A DNA stretch of 64,000 nt from Pseudosulfitobacter pseudonitzschiae (GCF_900129395.1 NZ_FQVP01000001.1:372001-436000), one strand, 5' to 3'; positions 15,906-26,045 are shown, numbered from the stretch's first letter. The notes: generated from the sequence alone by a model not told the origin. Translations and numbers: made by a program.

Positions 15906-17861
15906 ATGATTACAGAACTTGGTCACTTTTCCCTGATCCTCGCCTTCCTCGTGGCGATCATACAGGCCGTGGTGCCGATGATCGGCGCGCAGCGGCGCAA
16001 TGCGGCGTGGATGGCGGTGGCAGAACCTGCCGCCGCGGCGCAGTTTTTCCTGACGCTGGCGGCCTTTGGCGCGCTGATGTGGGCCTTTGTCACCTCGGAC
16101 TTCTCGCTGCGGCTGGTGGTGCAAAACAGCCATTCCGCGAAACCGATGCTGTATAAAATCAGCGGCACATGGGGCAACCACGAGGGGTCCATGCTGCTGT
16201 GGGTGCTGATCGTCTCGCTGTTCGGCGCGATGGCCGCGTGGTTCGGGGGCAACCTGCCACCCTCTTTGCGCGCCCGTGTGCTGTCGGTGCAGGCGGCGAT
16301 TGGCGTGGCCTTCTTTGCCTTTATCCTCTTCACCTCGAACCCGTTCCTGCGCCTTGCCGTGCCGCCCTTCGACGGGCAGGACCTGAACCCGTTGCTGCAG
16401 GACCCCGGACTGGCCTTTCACCCGCCGTTTCTCTACCTGGGCTATGTCGGCCTCAGCATGACCTTCAGCTTTGCCATGGCCGCCCTGATCGAAGGCCGCG
16501 TCGACGCCGCATGGGGCCGCTGGGTGCGCCCGTGGACGCTGGCCGCGTGGATCTTCCTGACCATCGGCATCGCGCTGGGTTCGTGGTGGGCGTATTACGA
16601 ACTGGGCTGGGGCGGCTTCTGGTTCTGGGACCCGGTCGAGAATGCATCCTTCATGCCATGGCTGCTGGCCGCAGCACTTTTCCATTCCGCCATCGTGGTG
16701 GAAAAACGCGAAAGCCTGAAGTCGTGGACCATCCTGCTGGCGATCCTGGCCTTCGGCTTCTCGCTGATCGGCACGTTCATCGTACGCTCGGGCCTGCTGA
16801 CCTCGGTCCATGCGTTCGCCAACGACCCCGAACGCGGCGTGTTCATCCTGGCCATCCTCGCGATCTTCGTCGGCGGTGCGCTGACGCTCTATGCCCTGCG
16901 TGCAGGGGCCATGGAGGCGCGCGGCGTCTTCGGCATGGTCAGCCGCGAAAGCGCGCTTTTGATCAACAACATCCTCCTGGCGGTGGCGTGCTTCGTGGTC
17001 TTTGTTGGCACCATGTGGCCGCTGGTGGCCGAGATGTTCCTGGACCGCAAACTCAGCGTCGGGCCTCCGTTCTTCAACATGGCCTTCACCCCCTTCATGG
17101 TGGTGCTGGGACTGGTGCTGCCCGTGGGCGCGGTGATGCCGTGGAAACGGGCCAAACTGGGGCGCGCCATGCGGCTGATGGCACCGGTGTTCGTGCTGGC
17201 GCTGGCGCTGGCCGGGCTGGTCTGGGTGATGCAGACCGGGCGCAGCCTGCTGGGGCCGGTGGGCCTGTTTCTGGGCGCATGGCTGGTGATGGGCGCTGCG
17301 GTCGATCTGTGGCTGCGCACCGGACGCAGCGGTGCTGCACGTCTGCTGCGCTTGCCCCGCGCCGACTGGGGCAAGGCCGTGGCCCACGCAGGCTTTGGCG
17401 TGACCGTCTTCGGCATCGCGGGCCTGACCGCATGGCAGTCCGAGGACATCCGCGTCGCCCAACTGGGCCAACCCTTTGACGTCGGAGGCTATACGCTGAC
17501 GCTGGACGATGTGCAGGATGGCGAGGGGCCGAATTACTTTACCACCACCGGCTTTGTCACGCTGGCGAAAGACGGCCGCGAGATCGCGCAGTTGCGCCCT
17601 GAAAAGCGGGTCTATCCCGTGGCGCAGATGCCCACCACCGAGGCCGCGATTGACCAGTCGCTGGCCCGCGATGTCTACGTGGTGATCGGCGACCGGCAGG
17701 ACGCGGGCGGCTGGGCCGTGCGCACCTATATCAAACCGCTGGTCAACTGGATCTGGATCGGCTGCGCGCTGATGGCGCTCGGCGGCGGTCTCAGCCTCAG
17801 CGACAGACGCTTCCGCGTGGCGGCAGGGGCGCGCAAGACATCGGCGGTGCCTGCGGAATGA
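15906..17861 (+). CDS. ccmF: Cytochrome c heme lyase subunit CcmF
   Basis: This is a 651-residue multi-spanning inner-membrane protein that takes heme from holo-CcmE and attaches it to apocytochrome c together with CcmH. The tryptophan-rich WWD motif GWGGFWFWDPVENASFMP is at about residues 234-251, with conserved histidines in flanking loops. MITELGHFSL at 15906 is the family-like start, with AGG close upstream. The last four bases overlap the start of ccmH (ATGA), so the two are translationally coupled. Confidence 0.96.
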   Translation: MITELGHFSLILAFLVAIIQAVVPMIGAQRRNAAWMAVAEPAAAAQFFLTLAAFGALMWAFVTSDFSLRLVVQNSHSAKPMLYKISGTWGNHEGSMLLWVLIVSLFGAMAAWFGGNLPPSLRARVLSVQAAIGVAFFAFILFTSNPFLRLAVPPFDGQDLNPLLQDPGLAFHPPFLYLGYVGLSMTFSFAMAALIEGRVDAAWGRWVRPWTLAAWIFLTIGIALGSWWAYYELGWGGFWFWDPVENASFMPWLLAAALFHSAIVVEKRESLKSWTILLAILAFGFSLIGTFIVRSGLLTSVHAFANDPERGVFILAILAIFVGGALTLYALRAGAMEARGVFGMVSRESALLINNILLAVACFVVFVGTMWPLVAEMFLDRKLSVGPPFFNMAFTPFMVVLGLVLPVGAVMPWKRAKLGRAMRLMAPVFVLALALAGLVWVMQTGRSLLGPVGLFLGAWLVMGAAVDLWLRTGRSGAARLLRLPRADWGKAVAHAGFGVTVFGIAGLTAWQSEDIRVAQLGQPFDVGGYTLTLDDVQDGEGPNYFTTTGFVTLAKDGREIAQLRPEKRVYPVAQMPTTEAAIDQSLARDVYVVIGDRQDAGGWAVRTYIKPLVNWIWIGCALMALGGGLSLSDRRFRVAAGARKTSAVPAE

Positions 17862-18310
17862 AACGGCTGCTGATGATCCTGCTGCTGCTGGCCACCCCCC
17901 TCTGGGCGGTCGAACCGGGCGAGGTGCTGGACGATCCCGCGCTCGAAGCCCGCGCCCGCGAGATCAGCCAGGGCCTGCGCTGTCTGGTCTGCCGCAACGA
18001 AAGCATCGACGAAAGCCACGCGCCACTGGCCCGCGACCTGCGCCTGCTGGTGCGCGAACGGCTGGTGGCAGGCGACACCAATGCCGAAACCGTCGATTTC
18101 ATCGTGGCCCGCTATGGCGAATACGTGCTGTTGCGCCCGCAGGCCACGGGTGCCAACTGGCTGCTGTGGGGGGCAGGGCCGGTGATGCTGCTGCTGGCTC
18201 TGCTGGGCGCGGGCCTGTACCTGCGCGGCCGCGCCCGCAGTTCCACGCCACAGGACCAGCCGCTCAGCCCCGAGGAATCCAGACGGCTCGCCGAAATACT
18301 GGACGAGTGA
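17858..18310 (+). CDS. ccmH: Cytochrome c maturation protein CcmH
   Basis: This is a 150-residue thiol-disulfide protein that keeps the CXXCH motif of apocytochromes reduced and presents them to CcmF. A signal peptide ends near residue 18, the redox motif LRCLVC has Cys42 and Cys45, and a membrane anchor spans about residues 105-125. It overlaps ccmF by four bases. It lacks the long TPR extension found in fused CcmH/CcmI proteins, so CcmI should be encoded elsewhere. Confidence 0.94.
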   Translation: MKRLLMILLLLATPLWAVEPGEVLDDPALEARAREISQGLRCLVCRNESIDESHAPLARDLRLLVRERLVAGDTNAETVDFIVARYGEYVLLRPQATGANWLLWGAGPVMLLLALLGAGLYLRGRARSSTPQDQPLSPEESRRLAEILDE

Positions 18311-18404
18311 CGCGCGGTTTCGCTGTGCCTGCGCCGCGCGTTTGCTAAGCTGCGGCCAAATGGAACGGCCCCGCGCCGCCACCCGCAACCAAGAGGGACC
18401 CCGG

Positions 18405-19187
18405 ATGCACTACGAAACGCTGACCTATGACCTGGCCGACGGTATCGCCGTTGTCACCCTGAACCGCCCCGAAAAGATGAACGCCCTGAACAGCCAGATG
18501 CGCGCCGAGATTGCACAGGCCGTCGACCGCGCGGGCAAGGAGGCGCGGGTCGTGGTGCTGACAGGTGCGGGCGACCGGGCGTTCTGCTCGGGTCAGGATC
18601 TGGGCGATGGCACCGACGGTCTGGGGGCCGAGAACACCGAACGCACCCTGCGCGACGAATATGCCCCGATGCTGCGTGCCATCGTGAACTGCCCGGTGCC
18701 GACCATCTGCGCCGTGAACGGGGCGGCGGCGGGGGCAGGGGCCAACCTTGCGCTGGCCGCCGACGTGGTCATCGCCGCCGAACGCGCCTATTTCATGCAG
18801 GCCTTTGCCCGCATCGCCCTGATCCCCGACGCGGGCGGCACCTATACCCTGCCGCGCACCATGGGCATGTCCAAGGCGATGGGCGCGGCCCTCTTCGCCG
18901 ACCGCATCAGCGCCAAACAGGCCGACGACTGGGGCATGATCTGGGAAGCCGTGCCGGACGCCGAGTTCGAAACCCACTGGAAAGGCCGCGCAGCACATCT
19001 GGCCAACGAGCCGACCAAAACCTATGGCGCGATCAAGCGGGTGCTGCGGGCAAGCTGGGCCAACAATCTGGAAGAACAGCTAGAACTGGAAGCCTCGGAA
19101 CAGGGGCAATGCGCCGGGAGCCGCGATTTCGTCGAGGGCGTGGTGGCCTTTACCGAGAAGCGCAAGGCAAACTTCGAGGGGCGTTAA
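18405..19187 (+). CDS. Enoyl-CoA hydratase/isomerase family, PaaG-like
   Basis: This is a 260-residue crotonase. The oxyanion-hole motifs AFCSGQDLGDG (59-69) and NGAAAGAGANLALAAD (105-120) and the acidic LIPDAGGT (139-146) closely resemble PaaG, the isomerase that turns ring-epoxide phenylacetyl-CoA into an oxepin. The start MHYETLTYDL at 18405 has AGAGGGA before it. In this window the indolepyruvate oxidoreductase could supply phenylacetyl-CoA, but no paaABCDE or paaZ gene is seen, so use in general beta-oxidation remains possible. The family call is firm; the PaaG assignment is by resemblance from memory. Confidence 0.85.
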   Translation: MHYETLTYDLADGIAVVTLNRPEKMNALNSQMRAEIAQAVDRAGKEARVVVLTGAGDRAFCSGQDLGDGTDGLGAENTERTLRDEYAPMLRAIVNCPVPTICAVNGAAAGAGANLALAADVVIAAERAYFMQAFARIALIPDAGGTYTLPRTMGMSKAMGAALFADRISAKQADDWGMIWEAVPDAEFETHWKGRAAHLANEPTKTYGAIKRVLRASWANNLEEQLELEASEQGQCAGSRDFVEGVVAFTEKRKANFEGR

Positions 19188-19220
19188 GGGGCTTCGAAGG
19201 GGGTAGCATCTGCTGCGAAA

Positions 19221-19508
19221 CACCAAAGCCCGGAACAAAGGCACGCAGTGCCGCCGGCCTCTCGGTGTTCGCAACGCGAACACCTGCCTCTCACACATTG
19301 CTTTGCAATGTGTGAGAGGCAGCGCCCGACCGCCCGTCACGCCGGAGGCGTGCCGAATATGAATGGCGCACCTTTGGTGCGACGGGCGGGCGCTTCCTCA
19401 CCGTCTTGCGCCTCTTCACCCTCACGCCAAAGATTAGAAATTAAGTGGCACCTAACGATGTCGTGATGCCCACCCGCGGTCAGGCGCTGCCCTGTGTGGT
19501 TAGGTCAC
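19221..19508 (+). repeat. Dispersed intergenic repeat family B, copy 2, with nested hairpin insertions
   Basis: This 288-base copy lies in the 388-base gap between the PaaG-like gene and the RTX gene. It carries about 106 bases that copy 1 lacks, in two places. The first insert (about 19258-19318) holds a 9-bp hairpin at 19264-19284 and a perfect 16-bp hairpin with a TTT loop at 19286-19320. The second (about 19335-19382) sits in the loop of the element's own central hairpin and holds CACGCC-GGA-GGCGTG and CGCACC-TTT-GGTGCG. TTAAGTGGCA is at 19441-19450. Confidence 0.85.
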
Positions 19509-19575
19509 TTTGACATCCAAGCCGACCTAAACCGCATCACACAGCAAGGTCGGCTTCCCCAACACCCCCCGAAAA

Positions 19576-20490
19576 TCACCCCGCCAAAGCGTTCACAGCC
19601 GACGTGCTGTAGATAAACACATCGCCCGCATCGATCCGGCCCGCAGCACCGATCACCCGTGCCACCACCACATCATCGGCCAGCACCAGCGCATCCTCGC
19701 CATCGTCCTGAACCGTGATCTCGGGGTCGGTGGCGCTGTTGGTCAGCACGCCGATGGCCTCGTCGTCCTCGAAATCCTGAACCACCGCAGGGCCTGCATC
19801 CCCTACCTGGTTTTGCAGGATCATGAAACTGTCCAGCCCCTCGCCCCCGGTGCCATCGTCGCCCGCACCCAGAACCAGCAGGTCGTCGCCTGCGTCGCCG
19901 TTCAGCACGTCAACCTCGCCATCGTCGCGCAGTTTAAAGGAACTGGGGGGAATCTCGTCCTCAAGATCCTCAACCGTCGCCCCGTCGCGCAGCATCTTCA
20001 TCTGCTCGAACGACAGGGGCAGGTTGCTGACCTTGCCACCCACCAACACGTCGTCATCCGCACCGCCCGACAGGGTGTCGGCCCCTGTGCCACCCAGCAA
20101 CAGGTCATCGCCTGCGCTGCCTTCCAGCACATCGTCGCCCTGATCGCCCTCGACCCAATCGTCGCCTTCACCGCCGCGCACCGTGTCATCGCCGCGCCCT
20201 GCAACAAGGGCGTCATCGCCGTCCCCGCCGCCAATGTCGTCGCGGCCCTGCTGGCCAAAGATCACGTCGTCGCCATCGTCACCGCGCAGCACGTCATCGC
20301 CGCTGCCGCCTTCGATGTTGTCATTGCCAGCGCCGCCCTTGATCACGTCATCGCCGTTCTTCCCGTCCAGATCGTCCGCCTGATCGGTGCCGTTGATGTC
20401 TTCGTCGCTGTTGTCTTGTTCGTCGTCGATCAATTCAAAAATGCCCCAGCCCAGCAGCAGGCCGGGCAGGATAAATGCAAGAGCGCCCAT
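19576..20490 (-). CDS. RTX-type calcium-binding repeat protein
   Basis: This is a 304-residue protein. A single hydrophobic segment (AFILPGLLLGWGIFEL) occupies residues 4-19, followed by an acidic stretch and about a dozen nonapeptide-like GGxGxDxUx repeats (GDDVIKGGAGNDNIEGGSGD and so on) from about residue 40 to 150, then a less repetitive C-terminal domain with a second short RTX group near 215. Such repeats bind calcium and form beta rolls after export by type I secretion. The N-terminal hydrophobic helix is unusual for a type I substrate and suggests a membrane-anchored form. No transporter gene is adjacent. MGALAFILPG at 20490 has a GGGGAAA site. Confidence 0.85.
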   Translation of the reverse strand: MGALAFILPGLLLGWGIFELIDDEQDNSDEDINGTDQADDLDGKNGDDVIKGGAGNDNIEGGSGDDVLRGDDGDDVIFGQQGRDDIGGGDGDDALVAGRGDDTVRGGEGDDWVEGDQGDDVLEGSAGDDLLLGGTGADTLSGGADDDVLVGGKVSNLPLSFEQMKMLRDGATVEDLEDEIPPSSFKLRDDGEVDVLNGDAGDDLLVLGAGDDGTGGEGLDSFMILQNQVGDAGPAVVQDFEDDEAIGVLTNSATDPEITVQDDGEDALVLADDVVVARVIGAAGRIDAGDVFIYSTSAVNALAG

Positions 20491-20634
20491 TATCGTTTCC
20501 CCAGGAAAAATGGTGTGGTGCCAGATGCTAAGCGGCGCCAAATATCCGGTCAATCAGCGGCTGAGGTAAATTCTGGGATATTGTTTCGGCTACAAGAACA
20601 GTTGCCCAAGTTTCCGCATATTCCTCCTGAAAAC

Positions 20635-20664
20635 GAAAAAAGCCACCCCGAAGGGTGGCTTTTG
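20635..20664 (-). terminator. Terminator of gltA
   Basis: AGCCACCC and GGGTGGCT pair around CGAA, 24 bases beyond the gltA stop, with A-rich and T-rich flanks on both sides so it can act in either direction. Confidence 0.85.
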
Positions 20665-20684
20665 CAACGGTCTGAAAAGACGCC

Positions 20685-21980
20685 TTAGCGCTTTTCGATA
20701 TCCACGTAATCGCGGGCGGTTTCGCCCAGGTACAGCTGGCGCGGACGGCCGATCTTGTTCTGCGGATCGCCGATCATTTCCTTCCACTGCGACACCCAGC
20801 CGACGGTGCGCGACAGCGCAAAGATCGGGGTGAACATCGACGTGGGGAACCCCATCGCCTCAAGGATGATGCCCGAATAGAAATCGACGTTCGGGAACAG
20901 CTTCTTGTCCGCGAAATACGGATCTTCCAGCGCCTGTTTCTCCAGCTCTTTCGCCACTTGCAGCGTCGGGTTGTTCTCGACGCCCAGCAGCTCCAGAACC
21001 TCGTCGGCGCTTTCCTTCATCACGGTCGCGCGCGGGTCAAAGTTCTTGTAGACGCGGTGACCAAAGCCCATCAGGCGGAACGGATCGTTCTTGTCCTTGG
21101 CGCGGGCGATGAATTCGGGAATGCGGTCGGGCGTGCCGATCTCTTTCAGCATTTCCAGGCAGGCCTGGTTGGCACCACCGTGGGCAGGCCCCCACAGACA
21201 GGCGATGCCCGCCGCGATACAGGCAAACGGGTTCGCCCCCGAGGACGACGCCAGACGCACGGTCGAGGTCGACGCGTTCTGTTCGTGGTCCGCGTGCAGG
21301 GTAAAGATCCGGTCCATCGCGCGCGACAGAATCGGGTTCACCACATAGTCTTCCGCAGGCACGGCAAAGCACATGCGCAGGAAGTTCGACGCATAGTCCA
21401 GATCGTTGCGCGGATATTCAAACGGTTGGCCGATGGTGTATTTATAGGCCATCGCGGCAATCGTCGGCATCTTGGCAATCAGCCGGATCGACGCCACTTC
21501 ACGCTGCCAGGGATCGTTGATGTCGGTGCTGTCGTGATAGAACGCAGACATCGCGCCCACCACGCCGACCATGACGGCCATCGGGTGCGCATCGCGGCGG
21601 AAGCCACGGAAAAAGTTCATCATCTGCTCGTGCAGCATCGTGTGGTTGGTCACGCGATGTTCGAAATCTTCCAGCTCGGACGGCGACGGCAGTTCGCCGT
21701 ACAGCAGCAAATAGCACACTTCGAGATAATGCGATTTCGCCGCCAGCTGGTCGATCGGATAGCCACGGTGCAGCAACACACCCTCGTCACCGTCGATAAA
21801 GGTGATCGTGCTGTCACAGCTTGCGGTCGACGTATAGCCCGGATCATAGGTGAACACGCCCGCCTGGGCATACAGCTTGCGGATGTCGAGAACGTCAGGT
21901 CCTGCGGTGGGCGAATGGATCGGCAGTTCATAGTCCTTGCCGTCAATCGTGAGTTTTGCAGTCTTAGTCGAGTCGGCCAT
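20685..21980 (-). CDS. gltA: Citrate synthase
   Basis: This is a 431-residue type II citrate synthase that joins acetyl-CoA and oxaloacetate in the TCA cycle. The catalytic histidine regions are seen as [11 protein letters not shown] and [14 protein letters not shown], with GPAHGGANQ between them. The N-terminal beta domain typical of the Gram-negative hexameric, NADH-sensitive type is present ([12 protein letters not shown]). It lies downstream of gltX on the same strand with a 109-base gap, and ends in a strong terminator. Confidence 0.97.
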   Translation of the reverse strand: MADSTKTAKLTIDGKDYELPIHSPTAGPDVLDIRKLYAQAGVFTYDPGYTSTASCDSTITFIDGDEGVLLHRGYPIDQLAAKSHYLEVCYLLLYGELPSPSELEDFEHRVTNHTMLHEQMMNFFRGFRRDAHPMAVMVGVVGAMSAFYHDSTDINDPWQREVASIRLIAKMPTIAAMAYKYTIGQPFEYPRNDLDYASNFLRMCFAVPAEDYVVNPILSRAMDRIFTLHADHEQNASTSTVRLASSSGANPFACIAAGIACLWGPAHGGANQACLEMLKEIGTPDRIPEFIARAKDKNDPFRLMGFGHRVYKNFDPRATVMKESADEVLELLGVENNPTLQVAKELEKQALEDPYFADKKLFPNVDFYSGIILEAMGFPTSMFTPIFALSRTVGWVSQWKEMIGDPQNKIGRPRQLYLGETARDYVDIEKR

Positions 21981-22089
21981 GCGGTCCCTTCCTGAGTTTC
22001 GCCCGAGCGGTCAAAGCCACCGGCGGCGCCCGAACCGAGGTTCGGGCCAATTGCTACGTCGCCTATCCTTTAGAACGGGTTAACCAGTC

Positions 22090-23490
22090 TCAGGCAGCGA
22101 CATCGTTGATGCGGGCACGGGTTTCGTCGGGTCCCAGGACCAGCATCATGTCAAACACAGAAGGGGTCACCGCGCGACCTGCAAGCGCCGCCCGAAGGGG
22201 GCCCGCCAGTTTTCCGAACTTGGTGTGGTTCTGTTCGGCAAAGTCGTTTAGTTTCGCCTCCAGGCTGTCACGGTCCCAGCTATCATTTTGCAGATGCGGC
22301 GTCAATTGCGCGAGCAGTGTGCGGTTTTCCACAGTCAAAGCTTTTTCAGCCTTTTCATCCACTTGGACCGGTCGGGACGTAAGGGCAAACTGTGCCTTAT
22401 CAAGCAGTTCAAAGAAGGTTTTCGACCGTTCCTTGAGAAAAGGCATGGCTTTCGCCAGCGTCGCGTTCTGCGCGTCGCTCAGCGCGGGTTGGCCGGTCAC
22501 TTGCAAAAAATCGGCCAATTCGCGCTGCAACGCGGCATCATCGCTCACGGCAATGTGTTGCCCGCTCAGATTCTCCAGCTTCTTGGTGTCGAACCGCGCG
22601 GGGCTTTTGCCGATGCCGGACAGGTCGAACCACTCCAGCGCCTGCGCGTCGGTGAAAAACTCGTCGTCGCCGTGGCTCCAGCCCAGCCGCGACAGGTAAT
22701 TGCGCATCCCGGCGGCAGGATAGCCCATCGCCTGGTACTCCTGCGCCCCCAAGGCGCCGTGGCGTTTCGACAGCTTCTTGCCATCCGCCCCGTGGATCAG
22801 CGGAATATGCGCCCAAACCGGCACATCCCAGCCCATGGCGTTGTAGATCATCATCTGCCGCGCGGCGTTGTTCAGATGGTCGTCGCCCCGGATCACATGG
22901 GTCACACCCATGTCGTGATCGTCCACCACCACGGCCAGCATATAGACCGGCGTGCCGTCCGACCGCAGCAACACCATATCGTCCAACTGCTCGTTGCCGA
23001 TGGTCACATCGCCCTGCACCTCGTCGTGGATCACGGTCTTGCCGTCCAGGGGGGCCTTGATTCGAATGACATAGGGCGCGTCGGGGTGGCTTGATGCCTC
23101 CGCATCCCGCCAGGGCGACCGGAACAGAGTTGATTTGCCCTCGGCCTTGGCCGCCTCGCGGAAGGCCGCGATTTCGTCCTGGGTCGAGAAACACTTGTAC
23201 GCCTTGCCCTGCGCCAACAGCTCCAGCGCCACCTCGGCATGGCGCGGCGCGCGCTCGAACTGGCTGATCACCTCGCCATCGTGTTCCAGACCCAGCCACG
23301 CCAGCCCTTGCAGGATCGCCGCCGTCGCCTCGGGCGTCGACCGCGCGCGATCCGTGTCCTCGATGCGCAGCAGGAACTTGCCCCCACGGCCACGGGCATA
23401 CAGCCAGTTGAACAGCGCCGTACGCGCGCCACCGATGTGCAGAAAGCCCGTGGGCGAGGGCGCGAAGCGGGTGACGACTTGGGTTGACAT
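22090..23490 (-). CDS. gltX: Glutamyl-tRNA synthetase
   Basis: This is a 466-residue class I aminoacyl-tRNA synthetase that charges tRNA-Glu, and possibly tRNA-Gln when GatCAB is used. The HIGH-type motif [14 protein letters not shown] is at residues 16-29 and the KMSKS-type motif KKLSKRHG is near residue 240. The open frame extends 25 codons upstream, but [15 protein letters not shown] at 23490 is the family start. It is divergent from comEC across 77 bases. Confidence 0.96.
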   Translation of the reverse strand: MSTQVVTRFAPSPTGFLHIGGARTALFNWLYARGRGGKFLLRIEDTDRARSTPEATAAILQGLAWLGLEHDGEVISQFERAPRHAEVALELLAQGKAYKCFSTQDEIAAFREAAKAEGKSTLFRSPWRDAEASSHPDAPYVIRIKAPLDGKTVIHDEVQGDVTIGNEQLDDMVLLRSDGTPVYMLAVVVDDHDMGVTHVIRGDDHLNNAARQMMIYNAMGWDVPVWAHIPLIHGADGKKLSKRHGALGAQEYQAMGYPAAGMRNYLSRLGWSHGDDEFFTDAQALEWFDLSGIGKSPARFDTKKLENLSGQHIAVSDDAALQRELADFLQVTGQPALSDAQNATLAKAMPFLKERSKTFFELLDKAQFALTSRPVQVDEKAEKALTVENRTLLAQLTPHLQNDSWDRDSLEAKLNDFAEQNHTKFGKLAGPLRAALAGRAVTPSVFDMMLVLGPDETRARINDVAA

Positions 23491-23567
23491 GGGGCGTTTA
23501 CCTTTCAGTAACCAGAAGATGGCTAGAGTTTGCGCCTGTCTATCCAGTGGACCCATAAGGGGCAAGC

Positions 23568-25628
23568 ATGCGCATGTTACCCGGCCTCCGGCACGCGATG
23601 CTGATCCAGCGGGGGCACCTGTTCCACTGGGTGCCCGTCTGCCTCGCCACGGGCATCGGCGGCTTCTTCTCCCTGCGGTTCGAACCGACCGGCCTGATGT
23701 TGGCGGGCACGGGCGCGCTTGCTATGGCGCTGTGGCTGCTGGGCCGACATATGGACGAGGCGTTTCGCCCGATCCCTTTTGCGCTGGTGCTGATGCTGGC
23801 GGGTGCGCTGCTGGCTGCCGTGCGGGCACATGCCGTGGCGGGGCCGGTGCTGGGCTGGCGCTACTACGGTCCGGTCGAGGGGCGCGTCGTGGCGCTGGAC
23901 CGCAGCGGCTCGGACGCGGTGCGCGTCACGCTGGACCGCGTGGTCATGGCCCGCGTGTCACCCGCGCGCACGCCGCTGCGCGTGCGGGTGTCGCTGCACG
24001 GGGACGGGCAGGGCGACGGCGCGGGGATCGACCCGCAACCGGGCATGCGGGTGATGACCACTGCGCACCTGTCACCCCCCGGCGGTCCGGTGGAACCGGG
24101 TGGATTCGATTTCCAGCGTCACGCATGGTTCAACCGGTTGGGGGCGGTGGGCTATACCCGCGTGCCGCTCGTCGGGCTCGAGGCCGCACAGGACGGCTGG
24201 TCGCTGGCCACCTTTCGGCTGCGCATGGCGATGTCCGCGCACATCCGCGCCGCCTTGCCCGGCGACGTGGGCGGGTTCGCCGCTGCCGTCACCACGGGCG
24301 ACCGCAGCGGCATTTCCCTGCGCGCCCTCGACACCCTGCGCGCCAGCAACACCGCGCACCTGCTGGCCATATCCGGCCTGCACATGGGCCTGCTCAGCGG
24401 CTTTGTGCTGGGGCTGTTGCGGCTGGTGCTGGCCGCCATTCCGGGGGCGGCGCTGCACTGGCCCGTGCGCAAGATCGCCGCCGCCGGCGCGCTGGTCGCG
24501 GCCTCGGGCTATCTGGCGCTGTCGGGCGGCAACGTGGCGACCGAACGCGCCTATGTCATGGCCGCCGTCGCGCTTTGCGCCGTGATGCTAAGCCGCCGTG
24601 CCATCAGCCTGCGGGCGGTGGCGCTGGCGGCGCTGATCGTCCTTGTCCTGCGCCCCGAGGCGCTGCTTGGCCCCGGCTTCCAGATGTCCTTTGCCGCGAC
24701 GGTCGCCTTGGTGGCGGTCTTTGGCTGGATGCGCGGCGGGGTGCTGTCCCGTGGCCCGCGCTGGATACAGCCTTTGGTGGCAGTGATGGTCTCTTCCGCC
24801 GTGGCGGGACTGGCCACGGCACCCATTGGCGCTGCGCATTTCAACACGGTGTCGCATTACGGGCTGCTGGCCAATCTGGCCTCGGTGCCGCTGATGGGCC
24901 TGCTGGTGGTGCCGGCGGCGGTGCTGGCCCTGCTGCTGGCGCCCTTCGGGCTGGACGGGATCGGCCTGTGGCTGATGGGCCTGGGCCTGCGCTGGATTCT
25001 GGGCGTTGCCAATTGGGTCGCGGGGCTTGAGGGCGCACGCGGTTATGTGCACGGACCCGCCCCTTGGGTGCTGCCGCTGATCGCCCTGGGCGCGTTGGTG
25101 GTGATCCTCTGGCAGGGGCGTGGTCGCTTTGGCGGGCTGGCGGTGATGGCGCTGGGTGGCGTGCTGTGGACCACCGCCGACCGCCCCGCCGCCCTGATCG
25201 CCGAGGATGGCGGCATCGTCGGCGTGATGACCGCCCAAGGGCGCGCGCTGAGCAAGGAAAAAGGCGCGGGGTTCGTTGCGCAGAACTGGTTGGAAAACGA
25301 CGGCGACGGCGCGGACCAGTCCCGCGCCGCAGCCCGCTGGCAGGAGGGTGATGTCGCCGACCGGACCAAGCTGGCGAAGGTGGGGCAGATCGAACTGGTG
25401 CACCTGATCGGCAAACGCGCTTTGGCAGGTTTCGGCCCCTGCGTCAGCGGTCAGATCGTGGTGGTCAGCATCACCCCCGACGCGCCGCTGGGCAACTGCG
25501 ATGTCTACGACCCCAAACGCCTGCGAACCACGGGGGCGATTGCGCTGGTGCAGGGCAGGGACGGCATCCACCTGCGCACCGCACGGCAAGTTTCAGGCGA
25601 TCGGATGTGGTCGGGCTGGGCGCGGTGA
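23568..25628 (+). CDS. ComEC/Rec2 family DNA-uptake channel protein
   Basis: This is a 686-residue polytopic membrane protein. The N-terminal part has several membrane helices and an OB-like soluble region, and the central competence domain is clear ([19 protein letters not shown], then [12 protein letters not shown]). The C-terminal region after about residue 530 keeps [17 protein letters not shown], but the metal-binding histidines of a full beta-lactamase-like nuclease domain are not visible, so that domain is degenerate or reduced. ComEC carries single-stranded DNA across the inner membrane during transformation, and in Rhodobacter it is also needed to receive GTA DNA. AAGGGG is five bases before the ATG. 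Confidence 0.9.
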   Translation: MRMLPGLRHAMLIQRGHLFHWVPVCLATGIGGFFSLRFEPTGLMLAGTGALAMALWLLGRHMDEAFRPIPFALVLMLAGALLAAVRAHAVAGPVLGWRYYGPVEGRVVALDRSGSDAVRVTLDRVVMARVSPARTPLRVRVSLHGDGQGDGAGIDPQPGMRVMTTAHLSPPGGPVEPGGFDFQRHAWFNRLGAVGYTRVPLVGLEAAQDGWSLATFRLRMAMSAHIRAALPGDVGGFAAAVTTGDRSGISLRALDTLRASNTAHLLAISGLHMGLLSGFVLGLLRLVLAAIPGAALHWPVRKIAAAGALVAASGYLALSGGNVATERAYVMAAVALCAVMLSRRAISLRAVALAALIVLVLRPEALLGPGFQMSFAATVALVAVFGWMRGGVLSRGPRWIQPLVAVMVSSAVAGLATAPIGAAHFNTVSHYGLLANLASVPLMGLLVVPAAVLALLLAPFGLDGIGLWLMGLGLRWILGVANWVAGLEGARGYVHGPAPWVLPLIALGALVVILWQGRGRFGGLAVMALGGVLWTTADRPAALIAEDGGIVGVMTAQGRALSKEKGAGFVAQNWLENDGDGADQSRAAARWQEGDVADRTKLAKVGQIELVHLIGKRALAGFGPCVSGQIVVVSITPDAPLGNCDVYDPKRLRTTGAIALVQGRDGIHLRTARQVSGDRMWSGWAR

Positions 25629-25635
25629 TGGGGCG

Positions 25636-25872
25636 CGTCGGATGGTGCTGCCGTTCGCAACAACACGCGAAGCCGCGCATCGCAGGGCCGAGGTGCGGCG
25701 ATCCGACCTGAGTGCCTGCCACTTAATGGCAGCCAAACACATCCCACCGACCTGTCACACGCAACTGAAACCAAATCGCCGTGCCGTGGGGCGGCCCGGC
25801 GATGCGCGGCGGCCTTCGGCCTTGAATCCGCGCTTGCGAAAGCGGAACGGCGCCGCTCTCAACCTTCGCCAA
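25636..25872 (-). repeat. Dispersed intergenic repeat family A, copy 2
   Basis: This is the inverted counterpart of 2030-2268, lying between comEC and lexA. The core is 25667-25835. TGCCACTTAA at 25717-25726 is the complement of the shared TTAAGTGGCA. Differences from copy 1 include several changes that preserve short stems, for example GGCC-GAA-GGCC in place of GGCC-GCA-GGCC. Confidence 0.85.
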
Positions 25873-25904
25873 ATCCACCCGTTTCACGCCAATATTTCCC
25901 ACGC

Positions 25905-25930
25905 AAAAGGCGGCCCCGCAGAGCCGCCCG
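25905..25930 (-). terminator. Terminator of lexA
   Basis: Read leftward, GGCGGC-TCTGCGGG-GCCGCC is followed by TTTT. It lies about 115 bases beyond the lexA stop, after the phased repeats at 25933-26041. Confidence 0.75.
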
Positions 25931-25932
25931 AA

Positions 25933-26041
25933 AAGATGTACCAGACACCGCCAAATATGTACAAAATCCGATTTTCCGGCCCAAAACCCGCCAATCCGGC
26001 GGCCCGGAATATGTACCAGACAGGCCCGAATATGTACCAAT
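25933..26041 (-). repeat. Four phased TGGTACAT-type direct repeats behind lexA
   Basis: On the lexA strand, the block TGGTACATATT or a close variant occurs four times, with ATGTAC at 25936, 25957, 26011 and 26032 on the plus strand. The copies form two pairs, each spaced 21 bases, and the pairs are 75 bases apart. The element lies in the 3' untranslated region of lexA, before its terminator. Function unknown. Confidence 0.7.
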
Positions 26042-26045
26042 CCGC

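Noticed and set aside
15705-17471. Leftward frame opposite ccmF, extending into repeat B1
   Set aside because: Antisense shadow rich in His/Gln/Arg; ccmF itself is certain.
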